From NCBI GenBank assembly GCA_937922785.1, contig CALAJQ010000021.1:1-64000 (forward strand): a DNA stretch of 64,000 nt, read 5' to 3'. Made by a program: the position numbers and the translations under genes. The notes under the pieces are model-generated. The model did not search any database, was not told where the DNA came from, and saw only the letters and a list, made by a program, of their open reading frames with translations. Each line of letters starts with the position of its first letter. Position 1 is the stretch's first letter. Shown piece by piece: positions 34,165 through 42,046 of this stretch. The DNA is from an uncultured Acidimicrobiales bacterium (GTDB lineage Bacteria; Actinomycetota; Acidimicrobiia; Acidimicrobiales; SZUA-35).

Positions 34165-35768
34165 TTAGAGATCATGACACCAGTTGGCCAGCGATGGAAG
34201 CTGTTTTGACCAGCTTGTTTTGCGGGACTTGAGCTTTGACCCAGTTCGGCTTGACCCACCGCTGCAGCCACCGCAGCGAACACGGCGTCGCTCCCGTTCA
34301 CCGGGTCGCCTTCGCCCGGAATGATCTTCACACCTATTGGCGGCGTATCTACGGCCCGGAGAACTCCAAAGCTGCGCACTGTCAGGTCGTGCACCTCGCC
34401 GGTGTCATCAACTGCGATGCCCTCGCTCTTTACCCAGCTGAGTGCCATGTGGGCCGCACCGATGCAATAGGAGCGCAGAACCGTTTCGTCCAAGATCTCA
34501 CCACAAGAAACAGTCACTTCGATGCCTTGGTCGCCAACCTCAGCCGACGCTGTTGCCCCCGACGGAGACTTCATTGGCTGAGCGCTAACTCCCGAAGCCA
34601 GCACATAAGCCTCAGCCCACAGCGCAGCTCGCAGATCAGTCGAAGTGGGAGGACCGGGAATGTTTACCGCTTCGACAATAAGGCCCGGAGCAACGGCGGC
34701 AACCGCTTCAAGAGCTTCCGCTGGAACCGGCCCGCTGAACCCAACCCGTAGGATGCCGGTCCCGTCCGCAGCCATTGCGCCCGCAACCGGGGGCCGTTTC
34801 GGACCCATGTGAACCGTGTCCTCCCGACTGGCCAACGCCAAGACAGCGCGCCCGTGGAGGTTCGCCAACTCGCTGGCTGCAGCAGTTGTGAACGAATTCA
34901 CCTTGGCGCCGAAAGCTCCCCCATTGGCTAACGACGTGACCGGCTGGCCCCCAGGATCACACCAAGAAGCGTCAGTTTCGAGATATGCGGGCTCCACCCA
35001 GGTGGTCTGAAGAGTGGAAACCCAGTCGCCTTCAGGTAGTTCAATGGGCCACGTTGGATCAAAAGTTGTCCGGCGCCCTTGGACCTTCCCTGCCGCCGCT
35101 CGGGCTTCGGCCAGGGTTTCACCAACGTGCCACTGTCGGTCAGAGTCGAGGACGGCAACAAGGCAGTCTTTGGGCGCTGTGTCTGCGGCGAACCCGCCTT
35201 GGCCCAGTGCAACCTCTGGTCCTACAACTTGAGCGGCGCCCCCTTCAATGGATGCTCGTCGAGCAGCCGCCTCAAAATCTCGGTCGGCGATCAGGAGGTC
35301 AGGACTGTGGATTCGCTTCCAGGTCTCGGTGATTGTCTGCCAGCCGGTACAGCGGCACATGTGAGCCAGAAGCGCCTGTTCGACACTGGGAAGATCCTCA
35401 GGTTCGGTGCCTTTGATTCGAAGGGCCTCTAGCCGGACCACGATTCCCGGAGTGCAGAACCCGCATTGAGAGCCGCCGGTATCACAGAAGGCCTGCCCCC
35501 ACTCTGCTTGAACTTCCGCAGGCAGACCTTCGATCGTGGTTATTGTTCGGCCCTTGACGCGTCGGGCCGGAGTTACACATGCAACTCGAGGCTGGCCGTC
35601 AACTAGAACCGTGCAGCAACCACATTGGCCTTGGGGACTACACCCGTCCTTCACGCTCCTCAGATGCAACGTGTCCCTAAGAACACCAAGCAAAGTGTCT
35701 CCCGAATCGGGAAACTCCACTTGGCTGCCGTTGAGAGTTAACTGGATCTTGCGCTCTACGTCGGACAC
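34161..35768 (-). CDS. Compact [2Fe-2S]/molybdopterin oxidoreductase-like fusion
   Basis: The frame extends to 36098, but the opposing gene starts at 35794, so GTG at 35768 is the likely start: 535 residues. Residues 5-155 form two [2Fe-2S] domains as in CoxS/xanthine dehydrogenase: DGCSPQGQCGCCTVLVDG (Cys43, 49, 52, 64) and QCGFCTPG with CRCTG (Cys102, 105, 138, 140). The rest keeps only pieces of the molybdopterin subunit: NGGAFGAK, SREDTVHMGPKRPP and a typical C-terminus (LRSYCIGAAHMALSWV, DLTVRSFGVLRA, VNGSDAVFAAVAAA). Full-length molybdopterin subunits are roughly 700-800 residues, so much of the active-site domain is absent. Coupled to ridA. Confidence 0.7.
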   Translation of the reverse strand: MSDVERKIQLTLNGSQVEFPDSGDTLLGVLRDTLHLRSVKDGCSPQGQCGCCTVLVDGQPRVACVTPARRVKGRTITTIEGLPAEVQAEWGQAFCDTGGSQCGFCTPGIVVRLEALRIKGTEPEDLPSVEQALLAHMCRCTGWQTITETWKRIHSPDLLIADRDFEAAARRASIEGGAAQVVGPEVALGQGGFAADTAPKDCLVAVLDSDRQWHVGETLAEARAAAGKVQGRRTTFDPTWPIELPEGDWVSTLQTTWVEPAYLETDASWCDPGGQPVTSLANGGAFGAKVNSFTTAAASELANLHGRAVLALASREDTVHMGPKRPPVAGAMAADGTGILRVGFSGPVPAEALEAVAAVAPGLIVEAVNIPGPPTSTDLRAALWAEAYVLASGVSAQPMKSPSGATASAEVGDQGIEVTVSCGEILDETVLRSYCIGAAHMALSWVKSEGIAVDDTGEVHDLTVRSFGVLRAVDTPPIGVKIIPGEGDPVNGSDAVFAAVAAAVGQAELGQSSSPAKQAGQNSFHRWPTGVMISK

Positions 35769-35793
35769 GTCCCAAGGGTACGGTGGACTCTCG

Positions 35794-36708
35794 ATGGTCA
35801 GCCTTTCTCGCCGGCAGTTCTTCCAGACTTCGATCGTTGGCCTGACTTCAGTCGTGGCCGCCTGTTCGAGTTCGTCAAGTTCCTCTGGCGAGTTGTTCAG
35901 CGGCCCGCTTTTGGTTGCTTTGTTTAGTCGGTCCGCTGTTTTTGCATCGGGCGTGCAGCAGCGTGTTTCGTTTGGTCTGGTTGACAACGGCGTGCCGGTT
36001 GTTGGTGATGGCGACCAGTTACCCGTGCGGATAATGAAAGACAACGAGCTTGTCGAGGAGCTAACGGTGACTGGTCGGGTGGTCGCCCACGAGCACACCG
36101 GCGATCAAGCAGACACCGAGCATGAGCACGCCAGCATTCTTCGCTACTACGCGCTGAGAACTGTGTTTCCCGAGGCCGGTGTGTATGACATCGAAGTGAG
36201 CTTCGGTGACACCTCTGCCTCCTTGCCAGTGCAGATCTTCTCCCCCGACGAAGTCACAATTAGAAGCGTAGGCGACCCTTTCCCGCTGATTGACACACCC
36301 ACAATTGGCAACGAGATGAACGTGGACCCGCTTTGTTCACGACTTCCGGCCTGTGACTTACATCAAGTTAGCGCTGGCGATGTGATTGGATCTAGGCCCA
36401 CGGCCGTTCTGATCGCTACTCCAGCGTTTTGTGCAACGCAATATTGCGGACCGGTGCTTGACGTGGTTCTAGAAGAGATGGCCGATTTTGGCCACATTCA
36501 GTTCATTCACGTTGAAGTGTTTGAAAACCCAAGAGAAGTTGACGGCAACTACAACGATCCAAGAATCAAACCAGCCGCCACCCTGGCAGCGCTAGATCTG
36601 GAGTTCGAACCCAGCCTCTATCTGGTAGGGGCCGACGGGATCATCGTGGATCGGATCGACAACGTGTTTGACGCCGAAGAACTCCGACAAGCGCTAGCCG
36701 CTCTCTAA
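35794..36708 (+). CDS. Tat-exported lipoprotein with thioredoxin-like domain
   Basis: 304 residues from ATG at 35794. The N-terminus MVSLSRRQFFQTSIVGLTSV has the twin-arginine motif, and VVAACS is a lipobox, followed by a serine run. A middle beta-rich domain is followed by a thioredoxin-like fold: TAVLIATPAFCATQYCGPVLD has two cysteines in a C-x4-C arrangement rather than CxxC, and SLYLVGADGIIVDRIDNVF closes it. Likely an anchored redox or metal-related protein; function unknown. Divergent by 25 bases from the iron-sulphur fusion, so they may share regulation. Confidence 0.75.
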   Translation: MVSLSRRQFFQTSIVGLTSVVAACSSSSSSSGELFSGPLLVALFSRSAVFASGVQQRVSFGLVDNGVPVVGDGDQLPVRIMKDNELVEELTVTGRVVAHEHTGDQADTEHEHASILRYYALRTVFPEAGVYDIEVSFGDTSASLPVQIFSPDEVTIRSVGDPFPLIDTPTIGNEMNVDPLCSRLPACDLHQVSAGDVIGSRPTAVLIATPAFCATQYCGPVLDVVLEEMADFGHIQFIHVEVFENPREVDGNYNDPRIKPAATLAALDLEFEPSLYLVGADGIIVDRIDNVFDAEELRQALAAL

Positions 36709-36739
36709 AAACCGCTTCTGGCTCGCACCCTAAAACCGG

Positions 36740-36785
36740 TTCTGGCTGCGCCCAGGACCGGAAACGGTCGGGGGCGCAGCCAGAA
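36740..36785. terminator. Bidirectional hairpin between convergent genes
   Basis: Perfect 14-bp stem: TTCTGGCTGCGCCC (36740-36753) with its complement at 36772-36785. Inside is a second hairpin, GACCG-GAAA-CGGTC (36756-36769), with a GNRA-type loop. On the minus strand TTTT follows soon after. A related CGGTTCTGGCT hairpin occurs at 38484-38535. Confidence 0.7.
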
Positions 36786-36811
36786 GCGAAAATTTCGGTT
36801 GTGTCGGGCTG

Positions 36812-37132
36812 TTAGCTGAAGGACTGTCCACAGCCGCAGCTTCGCTGGGCGTTGGGGTTGTCGATGCTGAAGCCGGTCTGGTTAAGGCCGTCCTTGTAGT
36901 CAAGGGTGGCGCCCTGAAGCAGCTGTGCGCTTGAGGTATCGATAACCACGTTTACGTCACCGAACTCATGAATGGTGTCGGTGTCGTCGCGATCTGAGTC
37001 GAAGAACATCTCATAACTGAAGCCTGAGCAGCCGCCCGGACGCACTGCAACGCGCAGCGCCAGAAGTTCATCGTCTTCCTGGTTTAGAAGTTCACGGACC
37101 TTGGAGGTTGCGGTATCGGTAAGCGTGATCAT
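36812..37132 (-). CDS. erpA: Iron-sulphur cluster insertion protein (ErpA/HesB/IscA type)
   Basis: 106 residues, the usual size. Three conserved cysteines are visible: RPGGCSGFSYEM and the C-terminal SCGCGQSF. Carries [2Fe-2S] or [4Fe-4S] clusters to apoproteins in the cytoplasm. Choice of ErpA over other A-type carriers rests only on general resemblance. Divergent from mrp, another iron-sulphur factor, across 154 bases. Confidence 0.88.
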   Translation of the reverse strand: MITLTDTATSKVRELLNQEDDELLALRVAVRPGGCSGFSYEMFFDSDRDDTDTIHEFGDVNVVIDTSSAQLLQGATLDYKDGLNQTGFSIDNPNAQRSCGCGQSFS

Positions 37133-37286
37133 TTTTGAGTGCCTTCTTTCAAGCTTTCAATGTGCGGCCCAACAAGGAACCGCTGCAGGTTCTAATTGTA
37201 CCAAACCCCTAGCTCCGAACGCTATACAGCACCGATTCAGCACCGATTCCGAAGGCTCAGCGCCCGCTGGCTAGGCTGAGCGGCCT

Positions 37287-38474
37287 ATGAACGAAACTCC
37301 TGCCGTGCCTACTGAGACTGAGATTATGGGCCTGCTGAGAGGCGTAATGGACCCAGAACTTGGTTCAAATATTGTTGAACTTGGAATGGCCAAGGGGGCC
37401 TCAATCAGCCCTGAGGGAGCAGTTCAGCTAGACATCGCTCTCACGACTGCGGGTTGCCCGCTTCGCGCCCAAATCCAAAGTGATGCCAAAGCTCGGGTGG
37501 CTTCGTTACCGGGTGTGACCTCGGTGAAGATCAACTGGGGCGTACTTACTGACACCGAAAAGGCCGAGACGATGGCAAGGGCTCGCAAGAATATTGTTGA
37601 CCAAGCCGGAGAGACCGCGATCGCTGCGACAACCAAAGTTCTTGCGATTGCCTCAGGCAAGGGCGGAGTCGGCAAAAGCTCGGTGACGGTCAATTTGGCC
37701 GTGGCATTGGCTAACCGAGGAATGGCCGTGGGCATCATCGACGCCGACATTTGGGGCTTTTCGGTTCCCCGCATGCTTAACATCGAAGGTCGCCTGGACG
37801 CCGAAATTGACGGCGACAAGACCTCAATCACACCTCACTCAATCCCAATGGGCACCAATGGGGGCCGGCTCGACGTCGTGAGCATGGGCTTCCTCGTGGA
37901 AGATGAAGAATCGGCACTGTTATGGCGCGGCCTCATGCTGAACCGGGCAGTACAACACTTCCTTGAAGACGTCTCCTGGGCGGAGGATCTGGACTATCTG
38001 GTCATCGACATGCCCCCGGGCACTGGTGATGTAGCACTAGGACTCGCCAGGATGCTGCCAAGAGCCGAGCTGATAGTTGTTACCACTCCTGCACTCGGTG
38101 CGCAGAAGGTAGCGGCTAGGGCCGTCTCGATGGCCCGTAAGAGCTACATGAGGGTGGCCGGTGTCATTGAGAACATGACGGCCTTTGTGGCCCCCGACGG
38201 ATCTCGCCACGAACTCTTTGGCGCCGGTGGTGGCCAGGAATTGGCCGAGATGGCCGGAGTTCCCCTTATCGGCCAGGTGCCCATTGAGCCTCAGGTGTCA
38301 GTTGGCGGTGACACCGGCAGTCCTGCTGCCGCATCGGACCATCCGGTGGCCAAGGTATTTGATCAGATCGCAGAGCGAATTGTCACTGACATCGCTCCAC
38401 CGGTTGACCTCGCCGGCTGCACTGCTCGACTTCTAGAAGCGGCCACCAAAGCCCTAGACGAAGCCGGACTCTAA
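37287..38474 (+). CDS. mrp: Mrp/ApbC-type iron-sulphur carrier ATPase with MIP18-like domain
   Basis: 395 residues, ATG start. Residues 10-90 form the MIP18/DUF59 domain (GLLRGVMDPELGSNIVELGM ... AGCPLRAQI). The P-loop ATPase follows: IASGKGGVGKSSVTVNLAVA near residue 120, DADIWGFSVPRML, DYLVIDMPPGTGDVALGLA. The Mrp/Ind1 family binds and transfers [4Fe-4S] clusters; the C-terminal CxxC seen in many members is not obvious here. Pairs functionally with the divergent erpA-like gene. Confidence 0.92.
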   Translation: MNETPAVPTETEIMGLLRGVMDPELGSNIVELGMAKGASISPEGAVQLDIALTTAGCPLRAQIQSDAKARVASLPGVTSVKINWGVLTDTEKAETMARARKNIVDQAGETAIAATTKVLAIASGKGGVGKSSVTVNLAVALANRGMAVGIIDADIWGFSVPRMLNIEGRLDAEIDGDKTSITPHSIPMGTNGGRLDVVSMGFLVEDEESALLWRGLMLNRAVQHFLEDVSWAEDLDYLVIDMPPGTGDVALGLARMLPRAELIVVTTPALGAQKVAARAVSMARKSYMRVAGVIENMTAFVAPDGSRHELFGAGGGQELAEMAGVPLIGQVPIEPQVSVGGDTGSPAAASDHPVAKVFDQIAERIVTDIAPPVDLAGCTARLLEAATKALDEAGL

Positions 38475-38483
38475 ACCAAACCC

Positions 38484-38535
38484 CGGTTCTGGCTGTCCCC
38501 AGAACCGAATCCGGGCCCCAGCCCAGCCAGAACCG
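38484..38535. terminator. Hairpin after mrp
   Basis: CGGTTCTGGCT (38484-38494) with AGCCAGAACCG (38525-38535), then AAAAA. The arm sequence matches the hairpin at 36740, so the two are related elements placed after two plus-strand genes. Confidence 0.6.
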
Positions 38536-38546
38536 AAAAACGAGCC

Positions 38547-38702
38547 GGGCGGCCTCCGTGGCCGGGGAACGGCAAAGCGGGCGGCTTCCCGACGGCACCA
38601 CCCCAGGTCGGGCGGCCTCCGTGGCCGGGGAACGGCAAAGCGGGCGGCCTCCCGCCGGCACCACCCCAGGTCGGGCGGCCTCCGTGGCCGGGGAACGGCA
38701 AA
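38547..38702. repeat. 63-bp tandem repeat, about 2.5 copies
   Basis: Unit 1 at 38547-38609, unit 2 at 38610-38672, partial unit 3 at 38673-38702, each starting GGGCGGCCTCCGTGGCCGGG. Units 1 and 2 differ at only a few bases. Because 63 is a multiple of three, several frames stay open and give Pro/Arg/Gly repeats that are probably not real proteins. Confidence 0.85.
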
Positions 38703-38703
38703 A

Positions 38704-38812
38704 GGGGCCGGATAGATCTCCGGCCCCAATTCATTTGCGTAAAGCGGGACGGGGTTGGGTCGCCCGACCAAGCCCCGTCCCAATCTCGGATAGATGAGGG
38801 ACCTATCCGAGA
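38704..38812. terminator. Hairpins before the CmpX-like gene end
   Basis: GGGGCCGGA (38704-38712) with TCCGGCCCC (38719-38727), and TCTCGGATAG (38784-38793) with CTATCCGAGA (38803-38812). They lie between convergent genes and probably end transcription from one or both sides. Confidence 0.55.
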
Positions 38813-38834
38813 TGATCTTTCAGCTGACTAGCTC

Positions 38835-39512
38835 TTAGCGAGCTTCGTCCATGCTGCCAAACTTGTTGTAAACAGCTGGCCAGAAGCGGTCACGTGCTGA
38901 CCAGATTCCACCAACGCCGTACTTGATGATCATGATGGCGCTCAATGATGCGGCTACGGCCTGGAACAATGTGTCGACGATGTCCTGAGCGAACTCAGCC
39001 TGGTCAAGTGCAGCGAATACTCCAACTACCCAGACGCCGGCTACGGCGATGTTGGTTAGCAGTGGACCGTTCGGGTTCGCACCAAGAACACCACCAAGGA
39101 CGTTGCGAACCATGTTTGCGACTAGGCCAGTGACGATTACCAGGATGATGGCGACTAGCAGCTTGGGGATCCAAGCGATGAAGTCGTTCAGCAGAGCACT
39201 GATTGGGTTGTCACCGAATACGTCAAGAGCCATCTGCAGAACCGCTAGAGCGATCATGTAGTAGATGAGCTGGGCAAGAAGCTTGCCTGAGTCAGCGAAT
39301 CCAGCGGACTCGAGCGGGCCACCGATACCGGCCTTGTCTAGGTAGTGATCGAACCTGATCTTGGTCAGCAGTACTGTGACTGCCTTGCGGATCATGCGGG
39401 CAATGAAAAGCCCGACCACAAGGATGACTAGGAACCACAGCAAGTTTGGAACGAATTCCGTGAACTTGCTGATCATGTTCTCTATAGGTTCTTTAAAATC
39501 AATATCCGGCAT
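38835..39512 (-). CDS. CmpX-like membrane protein (conserved TM helix, MscS-related)
   Basis: 225 residues with five or so membrane helices: VPNLLWFLVILVVGLFIARM, LLAQLIYYMIALAVLQMAL, IPKLLVAIILVIVTGLVANM and GVWVVGVFAALDQ. The repeated amphipathic TM helix (ALLNDFIAWIPKLLVAI) is typical of CmpX-type proteins linked to mechanosensitive channels, but no MscS beta domain follows. Divergent from an ECF sigma gene that has an MscS-like protein downstream. In Pseudomonas, cmpX lies beside the ECF gene sigX, a notable parallel. Confidence 0.7.
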   Translation of the reverse strand: MPDIDFKEPIENMISKFTEFVPNLLWFLVILVVGLFIARMIRKAVTVLLTKIRFDHYLDKAGIGGPLESAGFADSGKLLAQLIYYMIALAVLQMALDVFGDNPISALLNDFIAWIPKLLVAIILVIVTGLVANMVRNVLGGVLGANPNGPLLTNIAVAGVWVVGVFAALDQAEFAQDIVDTLFQAVAASLSAIMIIKYGVGGIWSARDRFWPAVYNKFGSMDEAR

Positions 39513-39581
39513 TAGTAGCTCCCTTTAATTGCATGTGGCGATCTTCGCCTCAGGGATAATGACGAGGTAACTCGCGCTTTT

Positions 39582-39611
39582 GTCGCGAACTTTTGTTTCA
39601 AGTTTCGCGAC
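39582..39611. promoter_or_regulatory. Inverted repeat in the CmpX-like/sigma divergent region
   Basis: GTCGCGAA (39582-39589) and TTCGCGAC (39604-39611), extended by CTT/AAG with one unpaired base. It lies between two divergent starts and may be an operator. Confidence 0.45.
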
Positions 39612-39736
39612 GCTGGTTTAATGGCTCCATTAGTGGCTGGCTAGAGATTAGGACTTTGAGATCAGCGCTAGGTCGAATTGCTGACCCTGGACTGACTTCG
39701 CGACTTGTGCCTAGGGTTCTGCGTCAGTTGCACATA

Positions 39737-40369
39737 ATGATCTGGAGACCACAACTATTGATCCCGACCCTGTGGGCGGTCAAACCTGGCGGCGGCGAGC
39801 CTCTAGTTGTGGTGGACGAAGACGGCACTGACAGTGCCAAAAGTGGGCCCAAGGCCGAGCCTCAAGCCGCCAACCCGCAGCAGCTTCATGACCTAATGGT
39901 CGAACATGCTGATGCGGTTTACCGACTTGCTTTGGGTGTTGTTCGAGATCCAGCACTTGCCGAAGATGTGGCCCAAGACACAATGGTGAAGGCCTGGCTA
40001 GCTCTTCCAACATTCAGGGGTGACGGATCGCTTCGGGGTTGGTTACTTAGGATTGCCCACAACACCGCAATATCTACTCTGCGGACACGACGAGCAATTG
40101 TGATTGACCCCTTTGACATGCCCGAAGAGACCGGGCCCCCAGAACGCACCGTGGAACGCAGGGTCGAAGGCGCCCATACCATCGAAGCATTCGAAGGCGC
40201 TTTGGACCTTCTCGATGATCTTTCGCGGTCAATTGTTGTTCTGAGGGAGTTGGAGGGACTTTCCTATGACGAGATCTCAGATTTGTTGAAGGTGCCGCTG
40301 CCGACAGTCAAAACCAGACTGCTGCGCGCCCGCCGGAGACTAAGCACAGCGTTGGAGGAATGGGCATGA
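39737..40369 (+). CDS. ECF sigma factor
   Basis: About 210 residues from ATG at 39737; the frame opens earlier, and GTG at 39809 would also keep the whole conserved part. Region 2: LHDLMVEHADAVYRLALGVV, ALAEDVAQDTMVKAWLALP and GWLLRIAHNTAIS. Region 4: LSRSIVVLRELEGLSYDEIS then PLPTVKTRLLRARRRL. Directs transcription after release by an anti-sigma factor. The next gene overlaps the stop (ATGA) and is a zinc anti-sigma protein, so regulation by sequestration is likely. Confidence 0.88.
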   Translation: MIWRPQLLIPTLWAVKPGGGEPLVVVDEDGTDSAKSGPKAEPQAANPQQLHDLMVEHADAVYRLALGVVRDPALAEDVAQDTMVKAWLALPTFRGDGSLRGWLLRIAHNTAISTLRTRRAIVIDPFDMPEETGPPERTVERRVEGAHTIEAFEGALDLLDDLSRSIVVLRELEGLSYDEISDLLKVPLPTVKTRLLRARRRLSTALEEWA

Positions 40370-40701
40370 AGCGACCTCCTTTCCTTCATCCGTCCAAAAA
40401 AGCGCTTAGAGAGTGGCTTTGGGACGCCGAAGGTGATCCCGATCTTGATGACCACTTGGCCACATGCGAAAGATGTTCGAACACTCTTGAGGCCTTAGAA
40501 CTGAACGACGAGGCTGGCGATATCGCTAGCGCCCTCGCACTTGTTCTGTCCTCGCCAACCGGTCTTACCGAGAGGCTCGAAGAGAAGGTCGCAGCGCGAC
40601 TATCATCCAAAGAGGTGTTCGAAGTATTGGGTGACCTATTCGGGGCCGGCCTTGAAACAACAGTATTGTTGTTTGGTGAGGACAATCAACAACAGGACTA
40701 A
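40366..40701 (+). CDS. Zinc-binding (ZAS-type) anti-sigma factor, no membrane helix
   Basis: 111 residues from ATG at 40366, overlapping the sigma stop. DDHLATCERCSNTLEAL contains His-x3-Cys-x2-Cys, the zinc motif of anti-sigma domains, near residue 35-45. No membrane helix follows, so it would sense a cytoplasmic or redox signal, or dock on the membrane protein encoded next. The C-terminal 50 residues are helical. Confidence 0.75.
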   Translation: MKRPPFLHPSKKALREWLWDAEGDPDLDDHLATCERCSNTLEALELNDEAGDIASALALVLSSPTGLTERLEEKVAARLSSKEVFEVLGDLFGAGLETTVLLFGEDNQQQD

Positions 40702-40707
40702 ACGCTC

Positions 40708-41427
40708 ATGACGATGGCTAGCTGGATTTTTGTGGGTGCCTCGATCGGTATTTCACTGGTTCTGGGGCTAATTGCTTCCCGACTCGTCAACAAGGCCATG
40801 AGCGGGCCCACCAGGCCCAAGCCCGTTCAAGACGCTGCTGGCCCGCTTGCATCCCTTGCACTGTGGGTCTTTGTGATAATCGGTTTGCTCACCGCACTTG
40901 GTCGAGTGTCCCCCGAATCACGCAAGCAGATGACTATCGATTTCATCGCTTTCATTCCAAACGTCATCACAGCAGCGATCATCGTCATCGCAGCATCAGT
41001 GGCAGCGTCCTTTGCGACCGCAGCCCTCGGCCCAATGTTGGGACGGGCTTCACTTTCGGTTCAAAGGCAAACCGTTCTGGGCGTCAGAACCTTCATCGTT
41101 GGCATTGCGGCAATCGTCGCCACAACCCAACTAGGAATCGACGCAACTGTTATCAACATCGTCGTGGCAGCTTTCTTCTTTGCTGTCGCCGGTGGCATTG
41201 CCTTGCTTGTAGGGCTCGGCGGCCGTGGAGTTGCAGCCGAAGTTGCCGCATCACGAGCTGTTCGCCGCCTCATCGACATTGGCGACCAGATCGAGTCTGA
41301 CTTGGTCACAGGCAAGGTCATGGAACTGCATCCGACCACAGTGGAGCTTCGCGACGCAACAGGAGCCACCGTGATGGTTCCATCGTCGAAGTTGGTGGCC
41401 GGGTCGATCAAGATCGTCCGAGCCTAA
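40708..41427 (+). CDS. MscS/CmpX-like membrane protein
   Basis: 239 residues. Four hydrophobic segments: WIFVGASIGISLVLGLIASR, LASLALWVFVIIGLLTAL, FIPNVITAAIIVIAASVAAS and VINIVVAAFFFAVAGGIALL, followed by GRGVAAEVAASRAVRRL and a small beta domain (VMELHPTTVELRDATGATVM, VPSSKLVAGSIKIVR) like the MscS beta domain. Probably a small mechanosensitive-type channel or a sensor for the sigma system. Seven bases after the anti-sigma gene. Confidence 0.72.
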   Translation: MTMASWIFVGASIGISLVLGLIASRLVNKAMSGPTRPKPVQDAAGPLASLALWVFVIIGLLTALGRVSPESRKQMTIDFIAFIPNVITAAIIVIAASVAASFATAALGPMLGRASLSVQRQTVLGVRTFIVGIAAIVATTQLGIDATVINIVVAAFFFAVAGGIALLVGLGGRGVAAEVAASRAVRRLIDIGDQIESDLVTGKVMELHPTTVELRDATGATVMVPSSKLVAGSIKIVRA

Positions 41428-41437
41428 GAACCAAGTC

Positions 41438-42010
41438 TTACTTCTTCATCCCGAGATGCTCTTTGGCGTCTTCGATGTATTGACCATGCCCAGGAGCAAC
41501 AGCCTTTAGACGCATGCTCTTAACTCGAGCCGGCAGATCCTCTGGGATGCCGCCGTCCAAGAGATCGCCCACAACTAACGTGCGTTCTTGTTCTAGGAAG
41601 AAGATGTGGTCGTCGCCACCCATCTCCATGGCGATGATCCGGAACTCTGTAGCGTCGATTTTGTAGCCATCACCAAGCACCTCGTCAGCTCCATCGAAGC
41701 CAGGAGGAGCCACAAGAAGTGCTCCCGTCATCTGCTTAAGCTTCTTCGCCCCGGCCGCGTACTCAGGGTCAGTCTGGGTCATGACGATCCAACGGATTCT
41801 GTCTCCACCGCAACCACAGACCACGTCGAGATGGTCAACCGAACCTGGTCCGGGATCGATAATAACGATCTCGTCAATGCCAACTAGATAGGTGTTAAGC
41901 CCTGGCTCGTCACCTTCGCCTGGGTTGGCGATCCTCCTCAATAGAGGACTCAAAGCACGTGCAACGCCAGGGATGATTGGCGGCGGCGGTAGTGGTTCTT
42001 CGACGGTCAT
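41438..42010 (-). CDS. Metallo-beta-lactamase fold protein lacking the metal motif
   Basis: 190 residues. The fold is recognisable: GLNTYLVGIDEIVIIDPGPG, then IVMTQTDPEYAAGAKKL, FFLEQERTLVVGDLLDGG and a late APGHGQYIEDAKEHL. In active LACTB2-like enzymes the second block is H-x-H-x-D-H; here it reads T-Q-T-D-P-E-Y, so the first metal histidines are gone. A non-catalytic binding protein or changed chemistry is likely. ATG start; 36 bases after the FxsA gene on the same strand. Confidence 0.7.
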   Translation of the reverse strand: MTVEEPLPPPPIIPGVARALSPLLRRIANPGEGDEPGLNTYLVGIDEIVIIDPGPGSVDHLDVVCGCGGDRIRWIVMTQTDPEYAAGAKKLKQMTGALLVAPPGFDGADEVLGDGYKIDATEFRIIAMEMGGDDHIFFLEQERTLVVGDLLDGGIPEDLPARVKSMRLKAVAPGHGQYIEDAKEHLGMKK

Positions 42011-42046
42011 TCTTGCTCCTGTGAGACTTTGCGCTGTGGGACTTAC

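Noticed and set aside
35769-36098. N-terminal extension of the iron-sulphur fusion
   Set aside because: It overlaps the signal peptide region of the divergent Tat lipoprotein, and its sequence is low-complexity with no homology.
38383-38797. Overlapping Pro/Arg/Gly-rich open frames on both strands
   Set aside because: They come from the 63-bp tandem repeat, which keeps frames open because its period is a multiple of three; no start signal or recognisable fold.
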